Shown here: in pieces, positions 35,009 to 43,689 of the stretch | Layout of the letters: every line of letters begins with the position of its first letter | How positions within the stretch are numbered: position 1 is the first letter of the stretch | NCBI GenBank assembly: GCA_965116195.1 | Contig: OZ220491.1 | Location: forward strand, 434,001-498,000 | Direction of reading: 5' to 3' | Source: Aldehydirespirator sp965116195 | GTDB lineage: Bacteria; Actinomycetota; Acidimicrobiia; Acidimicrobiales; Aldehydirespiratoraceae | DNA: 64,000 nt | Made by a program: the position numbers and the translations under genes | Notes under the pieces: generated by a model | Databases searched by the model: none | The model's input: the letters and a program-made list of their open reading frames with translations, nothing else | Told to the model about the DNA's origin: nothing

Positions 35009-36457
35009 ATGACGGCAGTTGTGCGGGATTATGGCCTTGTTGGTGCGGATTCGCGCCGGGCTGTGGAGTTGGGCCTGGTCGAAGCGGAGTGGTTTCGCCC
35101 GCCCATTGACCCCGAGCGGCTCAGAGCCCTGCAAGTCCGCACCAACACCCGGGCAGCGCGTGACACGCTGCTGTGGCTGGGACTGTTGGGCCTGTTCGGG
35201 TATCTGGGCTTTCGGGCGTTGGGTACCTGGTGGGCGCTGCCGGCTTTCGGTGCCTACGGCGCACTCTATGGCGGAGCGGGCGACTCGCGCTGGCACGAAT
35301 GCGGTCACGGGACTGCCTTTCGCACCAAGTGGCTCAACGATGTGGTCTACTACCTGGCATCTTTCATGCTGCTGCGCCAGCCCACCCTGTGGCGCTGGTC
35401 GCATGTGCGTCACCACACCGACACCATCGTGGTCGGGCGTGACCCCGAGATCGTTTTTCCTCGTCCGTCGTCACCTTGGGCGGTTCTGGGTGTCTTTGTG
35501 CCAGTGGTCAACGTGCCCAAGGCGATGTGGCGCACCCTCAAGCACGCTGCGGGCCGTATTGACGCTGACGCTCGTGACTTCATCCCGGAAGATGAACTGG
35601 GCAAACTCAAATGGGAGTCACGGGCTTATGTGGGGATCCTGGCTGGGACTGCGGCCTGGTGTGTGGCCATCGGTTCAGTCGTCCCGGCGCTCTACATCGG
35701 ACTGCCGACCATCTATGGGGCCTGGCTCATGGTGTTCTTTGCCGTCACTCAACACGCCGGATTGCGAGAGGATGTTCTGGATCATCGCCTCAACAGTCGC
35801 ACGGTGCGTATGAACCCTGTGCTCAGGTTCCTGTACTCCAACATGAACTATCACGTGGAGCATCACATCTTTCCGACCGTTCCGTATTATGCGCTGCCTG
35901 CGTTACATGCCGAGATCAAGGACTACCTGGCTCCGCCTGACCGGTCAACCATCTCCGCTTATCGGCGGATTTTCGCCACGCTGCGACGGCAGTGGCGCGA
36001 CCCCGCCTATGACGACTCCCGGCCTGACGTGCCTGAGGTGACAGAGGCTGAGCGGTCTTTCGTGGACACGGGACTGACCTCATGGGCAGGCGAGCACCAC
36101 GACGGCCTGGTGGATATGGGCCCTGCGGAGGGATTGGAACAGGGATCAGTTCGCCGGGTTGATCATGAAGGTTCGACCTACGCACTGTTCCGTCTGGGTG
36201 ATGCCGGCTCGCGGAGTTCGTCAGGTTGCGAGTTCGTGCTGAGTGACGGTCTCTGCACTCACGGCAGGGCTCATCTGGCAGAGGGGGCTGTGATTGACTG
36301 CATGGTTGAGTGCCCCAAGCACAATGCACGCTTTGACCTGCTGACAGGCCAGGCGGTGCGTCGTCCCGCCACCGAGCCGATAACCCTCTACGACGTGGCC
36401 GTACAAAGCGGCAGAGTGGTGTCGCGCCTTGAGCCACGTGTCAGCGCACGAACATGA
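35009..36457 (+). CDS. Fatty-acid-desaturase-type di-iron oxygenase fused to Rieske ferredoxin (MocD-MocE fusion)
   Basis: 482 residues, two domains. Residues about 50-330 are a membrane di-iron desaturase/hydroxylase with His boxes H96ECGH100, H132VRHH136 and H282VEHH286 and hydrophobic pairs between them. Residues about 385-480 are a Rieske domain with Cys416-x-His418 and Cys435-x-x-His438. In rhizobial rhizopine breakdown these are separate proteins: MocD (desaturase-like oxygenase) and MocE (Rieske ferredoxin), with reductase MocF. Their place here among MocA-, MocB- and MocC-like genes supports a role in O-demethylating a methyl-inositol. No reductase gene is seen nearby. ATG 35009 is the first start giving a sensible N-terminus. 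Confidence 0.9.
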   Translation: MTAVVRDYGLVGADSRRAVELGLVEAEWFRPPIDPERLRALQVRTNTRAARDTLLWLGLLGLFGYLGFRALGTWWALPAFGAYGALYGGAGDSRWHECGHGTAFRTKWLNDVVYYLASFMLLRQPTLWRWSHVRHHTDTIVVGRDPEIVFPRPSSPWAVLGVFVPVVNVPKAMWRTLKHAAGRIDADARDFIPEDELGKLKWESRAYVGILAGTAAWCVAIGSVVPALYIGLPTIYGAWLMVFFAVTQHAGLREDVLDHRLNSRTVRMNPVLRFLYSNMNYHVEHHIFPTVPYYALPALHAEIKDYLAPPDRSTISAYRRIFATLRRQWRDPAYDDSRPDVPEVTEAERSFVDTGLTSWAGEHHDGLVDMGPAEGLEQGSVRRVDHEGSTYALFRLGDAGSRSSSGCEFVLSDGLCTHGRAHLAEGAVIDCMVECPKHNARFDLLTGQAVRRPATEPITLYDVAVQSGRVVSRLEPRVSART

Positions 36458-36482
36458 AGACCAAGGTGAGGGGGTTCAGGCG

Positions 36483-37493
36483 ATGAGTGAGCCGGTTCGT
36501 ATTGGTGTGATCGGTTGTGGACGTATCGGTGCCATGCACGCCGAGTTGATCGCACAACGAGTGCCGGGTGTGACGCTCACAGCCGTTCATGATGTCGTTG
36601 CTGATGCCGCCGCCTCGGTTGCTGAGGCACTGGGTGTTCGCCGGGCATCAAGCGCCGCTGAGTTGATCGAGGCTGATGATGTGGATGCGGTGGCCATCTG
36701 CAGTTCCACGGACACCCACATTGATCTGCTGGTGGACGTGGCGCGGGCACGCAAGCCGGCTTTTGTTGAGAAGCCGCTGTCGTTGGACCTGGCCGAGGTA
36801 GACCGCGGCATAGCGGCTGTGGCCGAAGCGGGTATCACCGTGCAGGTGGGCTTCAACCGGCGTTTTGACGCGGCCCATCGTCAGGTGCGTGATCGTGTTG
36901 TGGCGGGTGATGTGGGTGAGGTCCACCTGGTTCGCATCACCAGCCGTGACCCGGCCCCTCCTCCCATTTCCTACATAAAGGTCTCTGGTGGCATCTTCTG
37001 TGACATGACGATCCACGATTTTGACATGGCACGGTTCGTGACGGGCAGTGAGGTGGTTGAGGTCTACGCAGTCGGTGCGGTGCGTGTGGATCGGGCCATC
37101 GCCAGGGCCGGGGACATAGACACAGCGGTGGTGATTTTGTACCACGCAGACGGTGCCATCACCACCATTGACAACAGCCGGCGGGCCGTCTACGGCTATG
37201 ACCAACGGGTGGAGGCCTTCGGTTCGGACGGGATGGCCTCGTCGTTCAACCCGCCTTCAGCCACCACGCAGTATTGGAACGGCAGCGGCTCACAGGGTCC
37301 CCCGCTGCAGTACTTCTTTCTGGAGCGATATACCGCCTCCTATCTTGCCCAGTGGCAGGCCTTCGCAGTTGCCGTGCGTGGAGGACCGTCACCGGTGACT
37401 GTGGTTGACGGACGTGCGACGCTGGTGATGGGACTAGCTGCCTGGGCATCAGTGAACGAAGGCCGACCGATATCCACAGCAGAGATCGGCTGA
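36483..37493 (+). CDS. iolG: Inositol 2-dehydrogenase (IolG), Gfo/Idh/MocA family
   Basis: Oxidises myo-inositol to 2-keto-myo-inositol with NAD. Rossmann motif IGVIGCGRIGAMHAELIA, EKPLSLDLAEVD with the conserved Lys, GFNRRFDAAH, and the Asp-His catalytic region GGIFCDMTIHDFDMARF. 336 residues is normal. ATG 36483 follows GAGGGGG by about 8 nt; an upstream GTG-type extension (36429) would overlap the desaturase gene and is not preferred. Its terminal EIG-stop is copied once downstream. Confidence 0.93.
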   Translation: MSEPVRIGVIGCGRIGAMHAELIAQRVPGVTLTAVHDVVADAAASVAEALGVRRASSAAELIEADDVDAVAICSSTDTHIDLLVDVARARKPAFVEKPLSLDLAEVDRGIAAVAEAGITVQVGFNRRFDAAHRQVRDRVVAGDVGEVHLVRITSRDPAPPPISYIKVSGGIFCDMTIHDFDMARFVTGSEVVEVYAVGAVRVDRAIARAGDIDTAVVILYHADGAITTIDNSRRAVYGYDQRVEAFGSDGMASSFNPPSATTQYWNGSGSQGPPLQYFFLERYTASYLAQWQAFAVAVRGGPSPVTVVDGRATLVMGLAAWASVNEGRPISTAEIG

Positions 37494-37735
37494 CTTGTTG
37501 TGGAGTGTCATGGTGAGATGCGGGTTCATATGTTGTGCGTCAACGAGAGATCGGCTGACTTGTTGCAGGGGGCTTGGTTGTGGCGGCTTGGCGAGCATTG
37601 GTGGCGTGTCAATGGCAAAGATTGGCTCACTTCATGCAGGGCTCCTAGAGATCTCATGCGGTTTTTGTCAAAACTGAAAGCGGCTGTTTGTTGCGGAGTC
37701 CGGGGGTGACATGCGGGCTTATGTGACCGGGGGAA
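37483..37735 (+). repeat. Intergenic region with mixed 3' echo of iolG and 5' echo of the next gene
   Basis: AGAGATCGGCTGACTTGTTG, covering the iolG end and stop, occurs at 37485 and again at 37546. GAGATGCGGGTTCATATG at 37514 resembles the start of the next gene (ACATGCGGGCTTATGTG at 37709). So a single gap contains an echo of each flanking edge. The 217 bp hold no other recognisable feature. Confidence 0.65.
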
Positions 37736-38697
37736 CCGGATTTGTCGGCTCGAACATCGTCAAGGTGTTTGCCGAGCGTCATGGTGCCGTGGTGCGATGT
37801 CTCATCAACCGGTTTGTTCCAGAGCGCACCGAGGGCTTCACCATCGAACGACTCGACCTGCTGGACGAGCCCGGGGTGCTGGCCAGTGTGGCCGAGTTCG
37901 CTCCAGATGTGATCGTGCACTCGATGATCCTCAATGACTTCTCGACCATGTATGCCGACCGGGAACTGGCCTGGCGCAGCTATGTGGGCACCACGGAGAC
38001 CCTGGCGCGTGCAGCAGGAGCGGTCGGGGCCAAGCTCATCCTGGTTTCAACGGACTGGGTGTTTGACGGCACCCAGGCGGGTGCTGACGAAGACACTCCG
38101 CCCAACCCGATCAACTTCTACGGCGTGTTGAAAATGGCCAGCGAGCGAACGGCACTGTTGGCGGCGGATGGTGCTGCGGTGGCTCGGGTATCCGCGGTGA
38201 GTGGCACGCACTGGCTGCGGGCGCTGACCCCACGTTCCCAGGACGGAGGTTTCGGCTACCTGGTGACCTCCATCGTGGCTGCGTTGGAGGAGGGCCAGTC
38301 GTTCGCGGTCTGGGAGGCTCCTGACATCAACATGGTGGCGAGCCCGTCGCTGGCCAGCGAGTGCGCCGAGGTGATGTGGCGCATCGCCGCGAACCCGGCA
38401 GCTTCGGGAGTGTTCCACTGCTGTGGCGCTGAGGCTGTGGGACGAATGGAGTTGGCTCGCCTCGCCTGTGACGTGTTCGGCCTGGACTCTTCGCTGTTGA
38501 GTTCGGCTGCTCCTGACCCGGACGCGCCGGGTGCGGTGGGCACTTTCCCGATCCCACACGACACAAGCCTGAGCGTGAGACGCACCCGCCAGGTCCTCGG
38601 CTACGAACCCCCCGGCGCTCGTGAGTTGCTTGAGTTGTTCCGTGACGAGCGCTCCAGCGGCACCCTGTCACATCGCATACCCCAGAACCAGATCTGA
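37711..38697 (+). CDS. RmlD-like NAD-dependent epimerase/reductase (extended SDR)
   Basis: 328 residues with an N-terminal TGGTGFVGSNIV nucleotide motif, then a YxxxK in NFYGVLKMASERT and STDWVFDGTQ, the pattern of dTDP-4-dehydrorhamnose reductase relatives. No other dTDP-sugar genes are present, so within the inositol cluster it may act on a cyclitol or keto-sugar instead. I cannot assign the reaction. Confidence 0.82.
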   Translation: MRAYVTGGTGFVGSNIVKVFAERHGAVVRCLINRFVPERTEGFTIERLDLLDEPGVLASVAEFAPDVIVHSMILNDFSTMYADRELAWRSYVGTTETLARAAGAVGAKLILVSTDWVFDGTQAGADEDTPPNPINFYGVLKMASERTALLAADGAAVARVSAVSGTHWLRALTPRSQDGGFGYLVTSIVAALEEGQSFAVWEAPDINMVASPSLASECAEVMWRIAANPAASGVFHCCGAEAVGRMELARLACDVFGLDSSLLSSAAPDPDAPGAVGTFPIPHDTSLSVRRTRQVLGYEPPGARELLELFRDERSSGTLSHRIPQNQI

Positions 38698-39072
38698 AAT
38701 ACACGAAATGTACTGTAAAAATAGAACAACATCCCCCCATGAGCAGAAACAATGTCCCATTGAGGCCGCGACCTATACTTGGGCGGTACCCGAAACTGTG
38801 TGTGCCCAGAGGAACTGATCGCCTGTCACACGTGTTCAGTACTGTGGAGGAATGAGCCAGATTACGAAGCATGTGGTAAAGAACGGAGTACAAGTCAGCC
38901 GAGGAGCGCAAGGAGATTGCTGTTCACTACTCATTTGTCGGCTCGGCTAGCCAGTCGAAACAGACACAGCCACTTGAGGCGCGGCCTACTAGCAGGCCAC
39001 AGTGAACCGGTTGGTGGCGCGCACTTAGTTCCAGTAGGTGTTGGCGTAGGCACCGTAAAGGAGACGTAAGAT
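38698..39072. other. AT-richer spacer before the orphan methyltransferase
   Basis: 375 bp, clearly less GC-rich than the flanks. A 32-codon frame (38852-38950, MSQITKHVVKNGVQ) has GGAGG upstream but no family match. AAGGAGACG at 39057-39065 is the ribosome site of the next gene. Probably part of an inserted segment. Confidence 0.5.
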
Positions 39073-39777
39073 ATGGCAACTGTTTTGGCGTTTGATCGTA
39101 TGTCTGCGCCGCGGGCGGCTTTGATGGCGGAATGGCCTTTGCCTCTCAATCAGCGGAACCGGTCTGATGGGTTGCTTCTTCTGGAGCGACTGAACCCGGG
39201 ATCAGTTCCTGTCTGCTTTTTTGACCCTCAGTATCGGGGAATTCTGGACAAGATGAGTTACGGCAACGAAGGTGTGAATCGAGGCCAGCAGCGTTCGGGT
39301 TTGCCCCAGATGAACGATGAGACTATCTTGACTTTCATTAGAGGTATTACTTCCGCTCTGGTGCCCTCAGGTCATCTGTTTCTATGGATCGATAAGTTTC
39401 ATCTGTGCTCGGGTGTCACGCAATGGACCGAGGGATTGCCTCTTTATGTGGTGGACATGGTTACTTGGAACAAAGACAAAATGGGCATGGGTTACCGTAC
39501 CCGCCGGTACGCCGAATATCTGCTGGTGTTGCAGAAGCACCCAAAGCGGGCGAAAGGTGTCTGGCAAAAGCATGACATTCCCGACGTATGGACGGAGCCC
39601 GTAAAAAAACAGGGCTCTGTACACCCCAAACCTGTCGGTTTGCAAGCGGCGCTGATCGAAGCAGTTAGTGACCCTGGTGATGTGATCCTGGATCCGGCGG
39701 CTGGGAGCTACTCCGTCATGACGGCAAGTTGCGGGAAGGGACGCCAGTTTCTGGGCTGTGACCTGTGGTCCGAATAA
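39073..39777 (+). CDS. Orphan DNA methyltransferase (N6-adenine/N4-cytosine type)
   Basis: 234 residues. Motif IV is present as D51PQYRG rather than DPPY, followed by KMSYGNEGVNRGQQR, and the AdoMet motif I as D207PAAGS near the C-terminus with HPKPVGLQAALIEAVSDPGD before it; that IV-to-I order is the beta class. No restriction gene is adjacent. Lower GC and AT-rich flanks show it was inserted between rmlD-like and iolB genes of the inositol cluster. Target sequence unknown. Confidence 0.85.
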   Translation: MATVLAFDRMSAPRAALMAEWPLPLNQRNRSDGLLLLERLNPGSVPVCFFDPQYRGILDKMSYGNEGVNRGQQRSGLPQMNDETILTFIRGITSALVPSGHLFLWIDKFHLCSGVTQWTEGLPLYVVDMVTWNKDKMGMGYRTRRYAEYLLVLQKHPKRAKGVWQKHDIPDVWTEPVKKQGSVHPKPVGLQAALIEAVSDPGDVILDPAAGSYSVMTASCGKGRQFLGCDLWSE

Positions 39778-39912
39778 CCGATACCAAACCCGGTCGAAAA
39801 GATGGCGGCTACGCTCGCTGCAAGGTCAAAAAAGAATGTCACGAAGAACTAATTCCGAATTAGATACGAATTACGACCTAGGTTTCTAGGGCTGACGAAG
39901 GAGGTTCTTGCT

Positions 39913-40797
39913 GTGGGCAACTCATCTTTGGTAAGGCCGGCTGAGGGTCCTGGCCGCATTTTGCATGTCACACCTGAGTCTGCCGGGTGGGACTATGTGG
40001 ATTTTGCTGTGATCGAGGTCACGCCTCAAGCGTCTTGGTCCGGCATCAGCCACGACCGCGAGACGGCTGTCGTTCCGTTGTCGGGAACGGGTCGGGTCAT
40101 CATCGGGGACGGCACAACGGAGACACTGGAGGTGGAGCTGAGTCGTCTCTCGGTGTTCGAGCAGATGGCGCGTATCGTCTATCTGCCACCCGGGACTTCG
40201 TATGTGATCGAGTCCAGCACTGCGCTGCGGGTGTCGGTCGGTTCGGCTCCGGCACAGGGGCGCTATCCGGTGCGGGTGTTTGAGCCATCGGAGATGCGTG
40301 TCGAGATCCGCGGCGGCGGCCAGGCATACCGGCAGGTTGTCCATTCGCTGGCCTACCCGTTGCCGGCGGAGCGGCTGATCCTCTATGAGGTGTACGTGCC
40401 TCGGGGCACATGGTCGGGTTGGCCACCTCACTGTCACGACGGTCGTGACGGTTCGCCCTATCTGGAGGAGGTCTACTACTTTCGTCTTGACCGGGCCGAG
40501 GGTTACGCCATCCATCGCAACTGGCGTCACGACGAGGACTATGACGAGTCCGTGGTCGTTCACGACGGCGACGCGGCACTTGTGCCCAAGGGCTATCACA
40601 CCTCGGTGGCGTGCCCCGGTGCCAACATGTACTTCCTGAACTACCTTGCGGGCGAGTTGCTGGCGGACGAACGCCGCACCCCGCCGTGCTTCATGGCCGA
40701 GCACACCTGGATAGAAGCCGACTGGACAGCCGGAGAATGGGGCCTGCCGGTGGTTTCGCCTTCGGGCGTTGCCGAGCACTCCGGTGCTACCAGGTGA
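39913..40797 (+). CDS. iolB: 5-deoxy-glucuronate isomerase (IolB)
   Basis: Converts 5-deoxyglucuronate to 5-dehydro-2-deoxygluconate. Bicupin with AGWDYVDFAVIEV near the N-terminus and the metal-site region WPPHCHDGRDGSPYLEEVYYFR, plus KGYHTSVACPGANMYFLNYLAG. 294 residues is typical. GTG 39913 follows AAGGAGG. The C-terminal codons (SGVAEHS) are partly copied near 40857. Confidence 0.95.
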   Translation: MGNSSLVRPAEGPGRILHVTPESAGWDYVDFAVIEVTPQASWSGISHDRETAVVPLSGTGRVIIGDGTTETLEVELSRLSVFEQMARIVYLPPGTSYVIESSTALRVSVGSAPAQGRYPVRVFEPSEMRVEIRGGGQAYRQVVHSLAYPLPAERLILYEVYVPRGTWSGWPPHCHDGRDGSPYLEEVYYFRLDRAEGYAIHRNWRHDEDYDESVVVHDGDAALVPKGYHTSVACPGANMYFLNYLAGELLADERRTPPCFMAEHTWIEADWTAGEWGLPVVSPSGVAEHSGATR

Positions 40798-40891
40798 GGA
40801 CTAGGTTTGCGTCCTGTAGTGCTGGTTCCATGGGTTCGAGAGGTTGTCAGGCACTCGGGCGTTGCCGAGTGAGGGCGGGGAGCAGCGTGGC
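40798..40891 (+). repeat. Partial 3' echo of iolB
   Basis: CGGGCGTTGCCGAG in the iolB end (40764-40777) recurs at 40857-40870, 93 bp later, just before the next gene's ribosome site. One copy only, so the echo interpretation is less firm than for the other arrays. Confidence 0.5.
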
Positions 40892-41746
40892 GTGAGTTTG
40901 GATGGCATCTCCGAGCAGGGCCGGTATGCGGTCCTGGCCATGGATCATCGTGATTCGCTGCGGGCCCTGCTGGCCCCTGATGATCCCGACTCCCTGGAGG
41001 CAGAGTTCATCACCTCGCTCAAGCGCGACCTCTTGAGCGGATTGGCAACTGGTGCCACAGGGGTGATGCTCGAACCTGAGTACTCGATCCCGCAGTTGCT
41101 TGACGGCACGCTGCCGGCCGGAGTCGGCTTCACGGCCGCCTTGGAGGCACAGGGCTACGCAGCCGACCCGGAAGCCGCGCCGACACGGATTCTGGAAGGC
41201 TGGTCCGCGGCGTCGGCAGCCGCAGCGGGCGCATCGGCTGCCAAGCTGTTGCTCCATTATCATCCCGACCGTCCTCATGGCGTGCTGCAACAGCGCGTGG
41301 CGCAGCAGGTGCTGGACGAGTGCCGTCAAGCGGGCCTGCCACTGGTGCTGGAGCCGTTGTTCTATGGCTTGGCCGACCCCGCTGATCGTCGCTCGGTCGT
41401 GCTGAGAACTGTGGAGCGCTTCGCGGCCATGGGTCCTGATCTGTTGAAACTGCCCTTCCCGGTAGACCCGATGCACGAACCAGATCGCACTGTCTGGGGT
41501 GAGGCGTGCGCCAAGATCACGCAGCGCTGCACCATGGGTTGGACGTTGCTGTCAGGCGGAGGCTCCTATGAGTCCTACCGTGATCAGGTCGAAGTGGCAG
41601 TGGCTCACGGTTGTGCCGGCTTCATGGCCGGACGGGCTCTCTGGGGAGAGGCAGCAAAGGCCCCACCAGCCCAACGGCCCAAAGTCATCGCCGACACAAT
41701 CGCCCCCCGCCTGGCCGAATTGCGCAGTCTGGTATTCGCAGCCTGA
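40892..41746 (+). CDS. LacD-type class I aldolase, probable IolJ-role enzyme
   Basis: 284 residues resembling tagatose-1,6-bisphosphate aldolase LacD and DeoC/FbaB-like barrels: YAVLAMDHRDSLRALL, GVMLEPEYSIPQL, AKLLLHYHPD (Schiff-base Lys), LVLEPLFYGL, LLKLPFPVDP, LSGGGSYESYRDQVEVA. As the last cluster gene it most likely splits 6-phospho-5-dehydro-2-deoxygluconate to DHAP and malonate semialdehyde, the step done by IolJ elsewhere. GTG 40892 follows GGGGAG. Confidence 0.82.
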   Translation: MSLDGISEQGRYAVLAMDHRDSLRALLAPDDPDSLEAEFITSLKRDLLSGLATGATGVMLEPEYSIPQLLDGTLPAGVGFTAALEAQGYAADPEAAPTRILEGWSAASAAAAGASAAKLLLHYHPDRPHGVLQQRVAQQVLDECRQAGLPLVLEPLFYGLADPADRRSVVLRTVERFAAMGPDLLKLPFPVDPMHEPDRTVWGEACAKITQRCTMGWTLLSGGGSYESYRDQVEVAVAHGCAGFMAGRALWGEAAKAPPAQRPKVIADTIAPRLAELRSLVFAA

Positions 41747-41757
41747 ATCACCCATGA

Positions 41758-41983
41758 TCAGTCGAGTTCGTCAAGCATGCCCATGACCTCGCCGATGTTG
41801 GTCACATCAGTTTTCATGCCAAGGTCGTAGCTCTTGTGCGAGTACTAGGAGGCTGGCTCGGGCTTGGTGAGAGCCTCCCGAACGAGGTGATTGATCGCCT
41901 CGCTCATACCGATGCCCTGTGATCGGCGCAGCCTCTCCACGGCAGCGACCATATCATCGGGCCAGAGTCACCGTAGTGCGCAT
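41758..41983 (-). pseudogene. Broken VapB-type ribbon-helix-helix antitoxin
   Basis: On the minus strand MRTTVTLA begins at 41983, then a frameshift restores DDMVAAVERLRRSQGIGMSE and EAINHLVREALTKPEPAS, followed by an in-frame TAG, then SYDLGMKTDVTNIGEV to the stop at 41758. Together these rebuild a complete short RHH antitoxin with one frameshift and one nonsense change. No VapC toxin is adjacent. The rest of 41747-42119 shows nothing. Confidence 0.75.
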
Positions 41984-42119
41984 GCGCGAGCTATCGCATC
42001 AAGATGCAACATCATGAGCATCAGGCTGTTGCCTTCGATGCATCACAATTGTCATCTTGAGGGAAGGTGTGGCTCGTCTACTTGAGACGAACGGAGTGGT
42101 CCAGAAGCGCCGTACCGGT

Positions 42120-43088
42120 TCAGTAGCCGAGGTTCACGTTGACCAGGCCCAGCAGTTGTTCACCAGCGAGCCAGCGTCGCACATTCTCGCGGACTCGTTC
42201 GGTGATGAGGGGCAGGCCCATCTCGCGAGTGTTGCCGATGTGGGGGGTGATGATGCAGTTCTGCAACTGCCACAACGCTGACATGTCCGGTAATGGTTCG
42301 GGGTCGGTCACGTCCAGTACCGCCCCGGCGATCTTGTGGGCACGCAGCGCCGCCTCCAGAGCCGCATGGTCAACATGTCCGCCGCGGGCGACATTGATGA
42401 GCCAGCATCGGGGTCCCATGGCTTCAAGCAGGTTGCTGTCAACCACGTGACGGGTCTGGGCGGTCAAGGCCAGGGCCACCACCACGGCATCCGCTCCGGC
42501 CACGGCCTTGTGAACCTCATCAAGCGTGAACGTTCTGGAAGCGCCTTCCACCGGCACGGCAGTTCGGCGTACCACCGTCACGTCACAGCCCCAGGGTGCC
42601 AGAAGTCGCAGCAGCGAAGCGGTGATGCCACCGCCTCCCAGCACGGTGACACGCGCCCCCAGCAGGTTGCGTCCTGACTCGGCTGACCACGACTTGGCCT
42701 TAGCGAAGACATGAAAGTCCCGCAGTCCTGTTAGCAGGGCTGCCATGATCCACTCCGCAACCGGTTCTGCGTACACGCCCTTGGCACAACTCCAGACACG
42801 CCGGGTGTCCAGATGACCCACGAATGGTTCGATGCCGGCGTAAGGCAACTGCACCCACTCCACCTCCGGGGCGTTGGCGATCACTTCCGGGTAGCGATGC
42901 GGCGCATAGGGGTCAGCCCAGATCAGAGCCCGGGCATCGGCCAGGTCAGTCACCTCGGCACCAGCTTCACGCACCGCCGTCACAAAGGCTTCATGCATCA
43001 CCGGCCGGGTTGCCGGTGCCACAGCCACCTGCCGGTTCTCAGGTGTGCCGGTCAACTCAAGACGGGTTGAACTGGCGGTCACCTGCAT
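42120..43088 (-). CDS. D-isomer-specific 2-hydroxyacid dehydrogenase
   Basis: 322 residues with Rossmann motif VTVLGGGGITASLLRLL, Arg in INVARGGHVDHAAL, Glu in VLDVTDPEPLP and His in TPHIGNTRE. It overlaps the upp 3' end by 32 bp on the same strand, so they are likely co-transcribed. The substrate is unknown; it is a distant relative of the dehydrogenase in the inositol cluster, not a close duplicate. Confidence 0.88.
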   Translation of the reverse strand: MQVTASSTRLELTGTPENRQVAVAPATRPVMHEAFVTAVREAGAEVTDLADARALIWADPYAPHRYPEVIANAPEVEWVQLPYAGIEPFVGHLDTRRVWSCAKGVYAEPVAEWIMAALLTGLRDFHVFAKAKSWSAESGRNLLGARVTVLGGGGITASLLRLLAPWGCDVTVVRRTAVPVEGASRTFTLDEVHKAVAGADAVVVALALTAQTRHVVDSNLLEAMGPRCWLINVARGGHVDHAALEAALRAHKIAGAVLDVTDPEPLPDMSALWQLQNCIITPHIGNTREMGLPLITERVRENVRRWLAGEQLLGLVNVNLGY

Positions 43089-43686
43089 CGCCTAGTCCTG
43101 GGACGATGAAGCCGTTGTTGTCAAGCGACTCGTCTATCGCCGCCACATAGACAGCATCGGCAAGGCCGGTGCTGCGCACCCGTTCGATGCCCTCGGGTGC
43201 GGCGATCACACACAGTGCGCTGACGCGTCCGGCCCGGTGGGCGCGCAACAACTCACACGCATGGATGCATGAGCCTCCTGTCGCCAGCATCGGGTCAAGG
43301 ATCAAGGCGTCACGCCCGTCAAGGTCTTCGGGAAGTGTGCTGAGATAGCGCCGAGCCTCCAGGGTCTGCTCGTTGCGTACCAGTCCCACGAACCCGACAG
43401 CCACATCACCGAGAAGGTCCAGGGCCGCATCCAGCATTCCCAGCCCGGCCCTCAGCACTGGTACCACCACGGGCAGCGCATCCAGGCGAGCGCCGACAGT
43501 TGAGAGGCCCATGGGTGTCTCGATCTCGAGGGGAGCCAGGGGCGCATCGCTCATTGCTTCGTAGACAAGCATGGCGCTGATTTCCCGGAGCAGGCTGCGA
43601 AACTCCGACACAGGTGTCGAGGCTTGGCGCAAGCGTGTGAGGCGGTCAAGTACCAGAGCGTTCTCGACGACGTGGATCTTTGTCAT
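43057..43686 (-). CDS. upp: Uracil phosphoribosyltransferase
   Basis: Salvages uracil to UMP. 209 residues with SEFRSLLREISAMLVYEA, VVPVLRAGLGMLDAAL, the PRPP loop LILDPMLATGGSCIHA, and the uracil-binding C-terminus DESLDNNGFIVPGLGDAGDR. Complete and typical. Adenosine deaminase lies upstream on the same strand, giving a small salvage locus. Confidence 0.97.
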   Translation of the reverse strand: MTKIHVVENALVLDRLTRLRQASTPVSEFRSLLREISAMLVYEAMSDAPLAPLEIETPMGLSTVGARLDALPVVVPVLRAGLGMLDAALDLLGDVAVGFVGLVRNEQTLEARRYLSTLPEDLDGRDALILDPMLATGGSCIHACELLRAHRAGRVSALCVIAAPEGIERVRSTGLADAVYVAAIDESLDNNGFIVPGLGDAGDRQFNPS

Positions 43687-43689
43687 AGG

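Noticed and set aside
38698..39912. Insertion sequence carrying the orphan methyltransferase
   Set aside because: No transposase, inverted repeats or target duplication was found at the flanks; only base composition hints at insertion.
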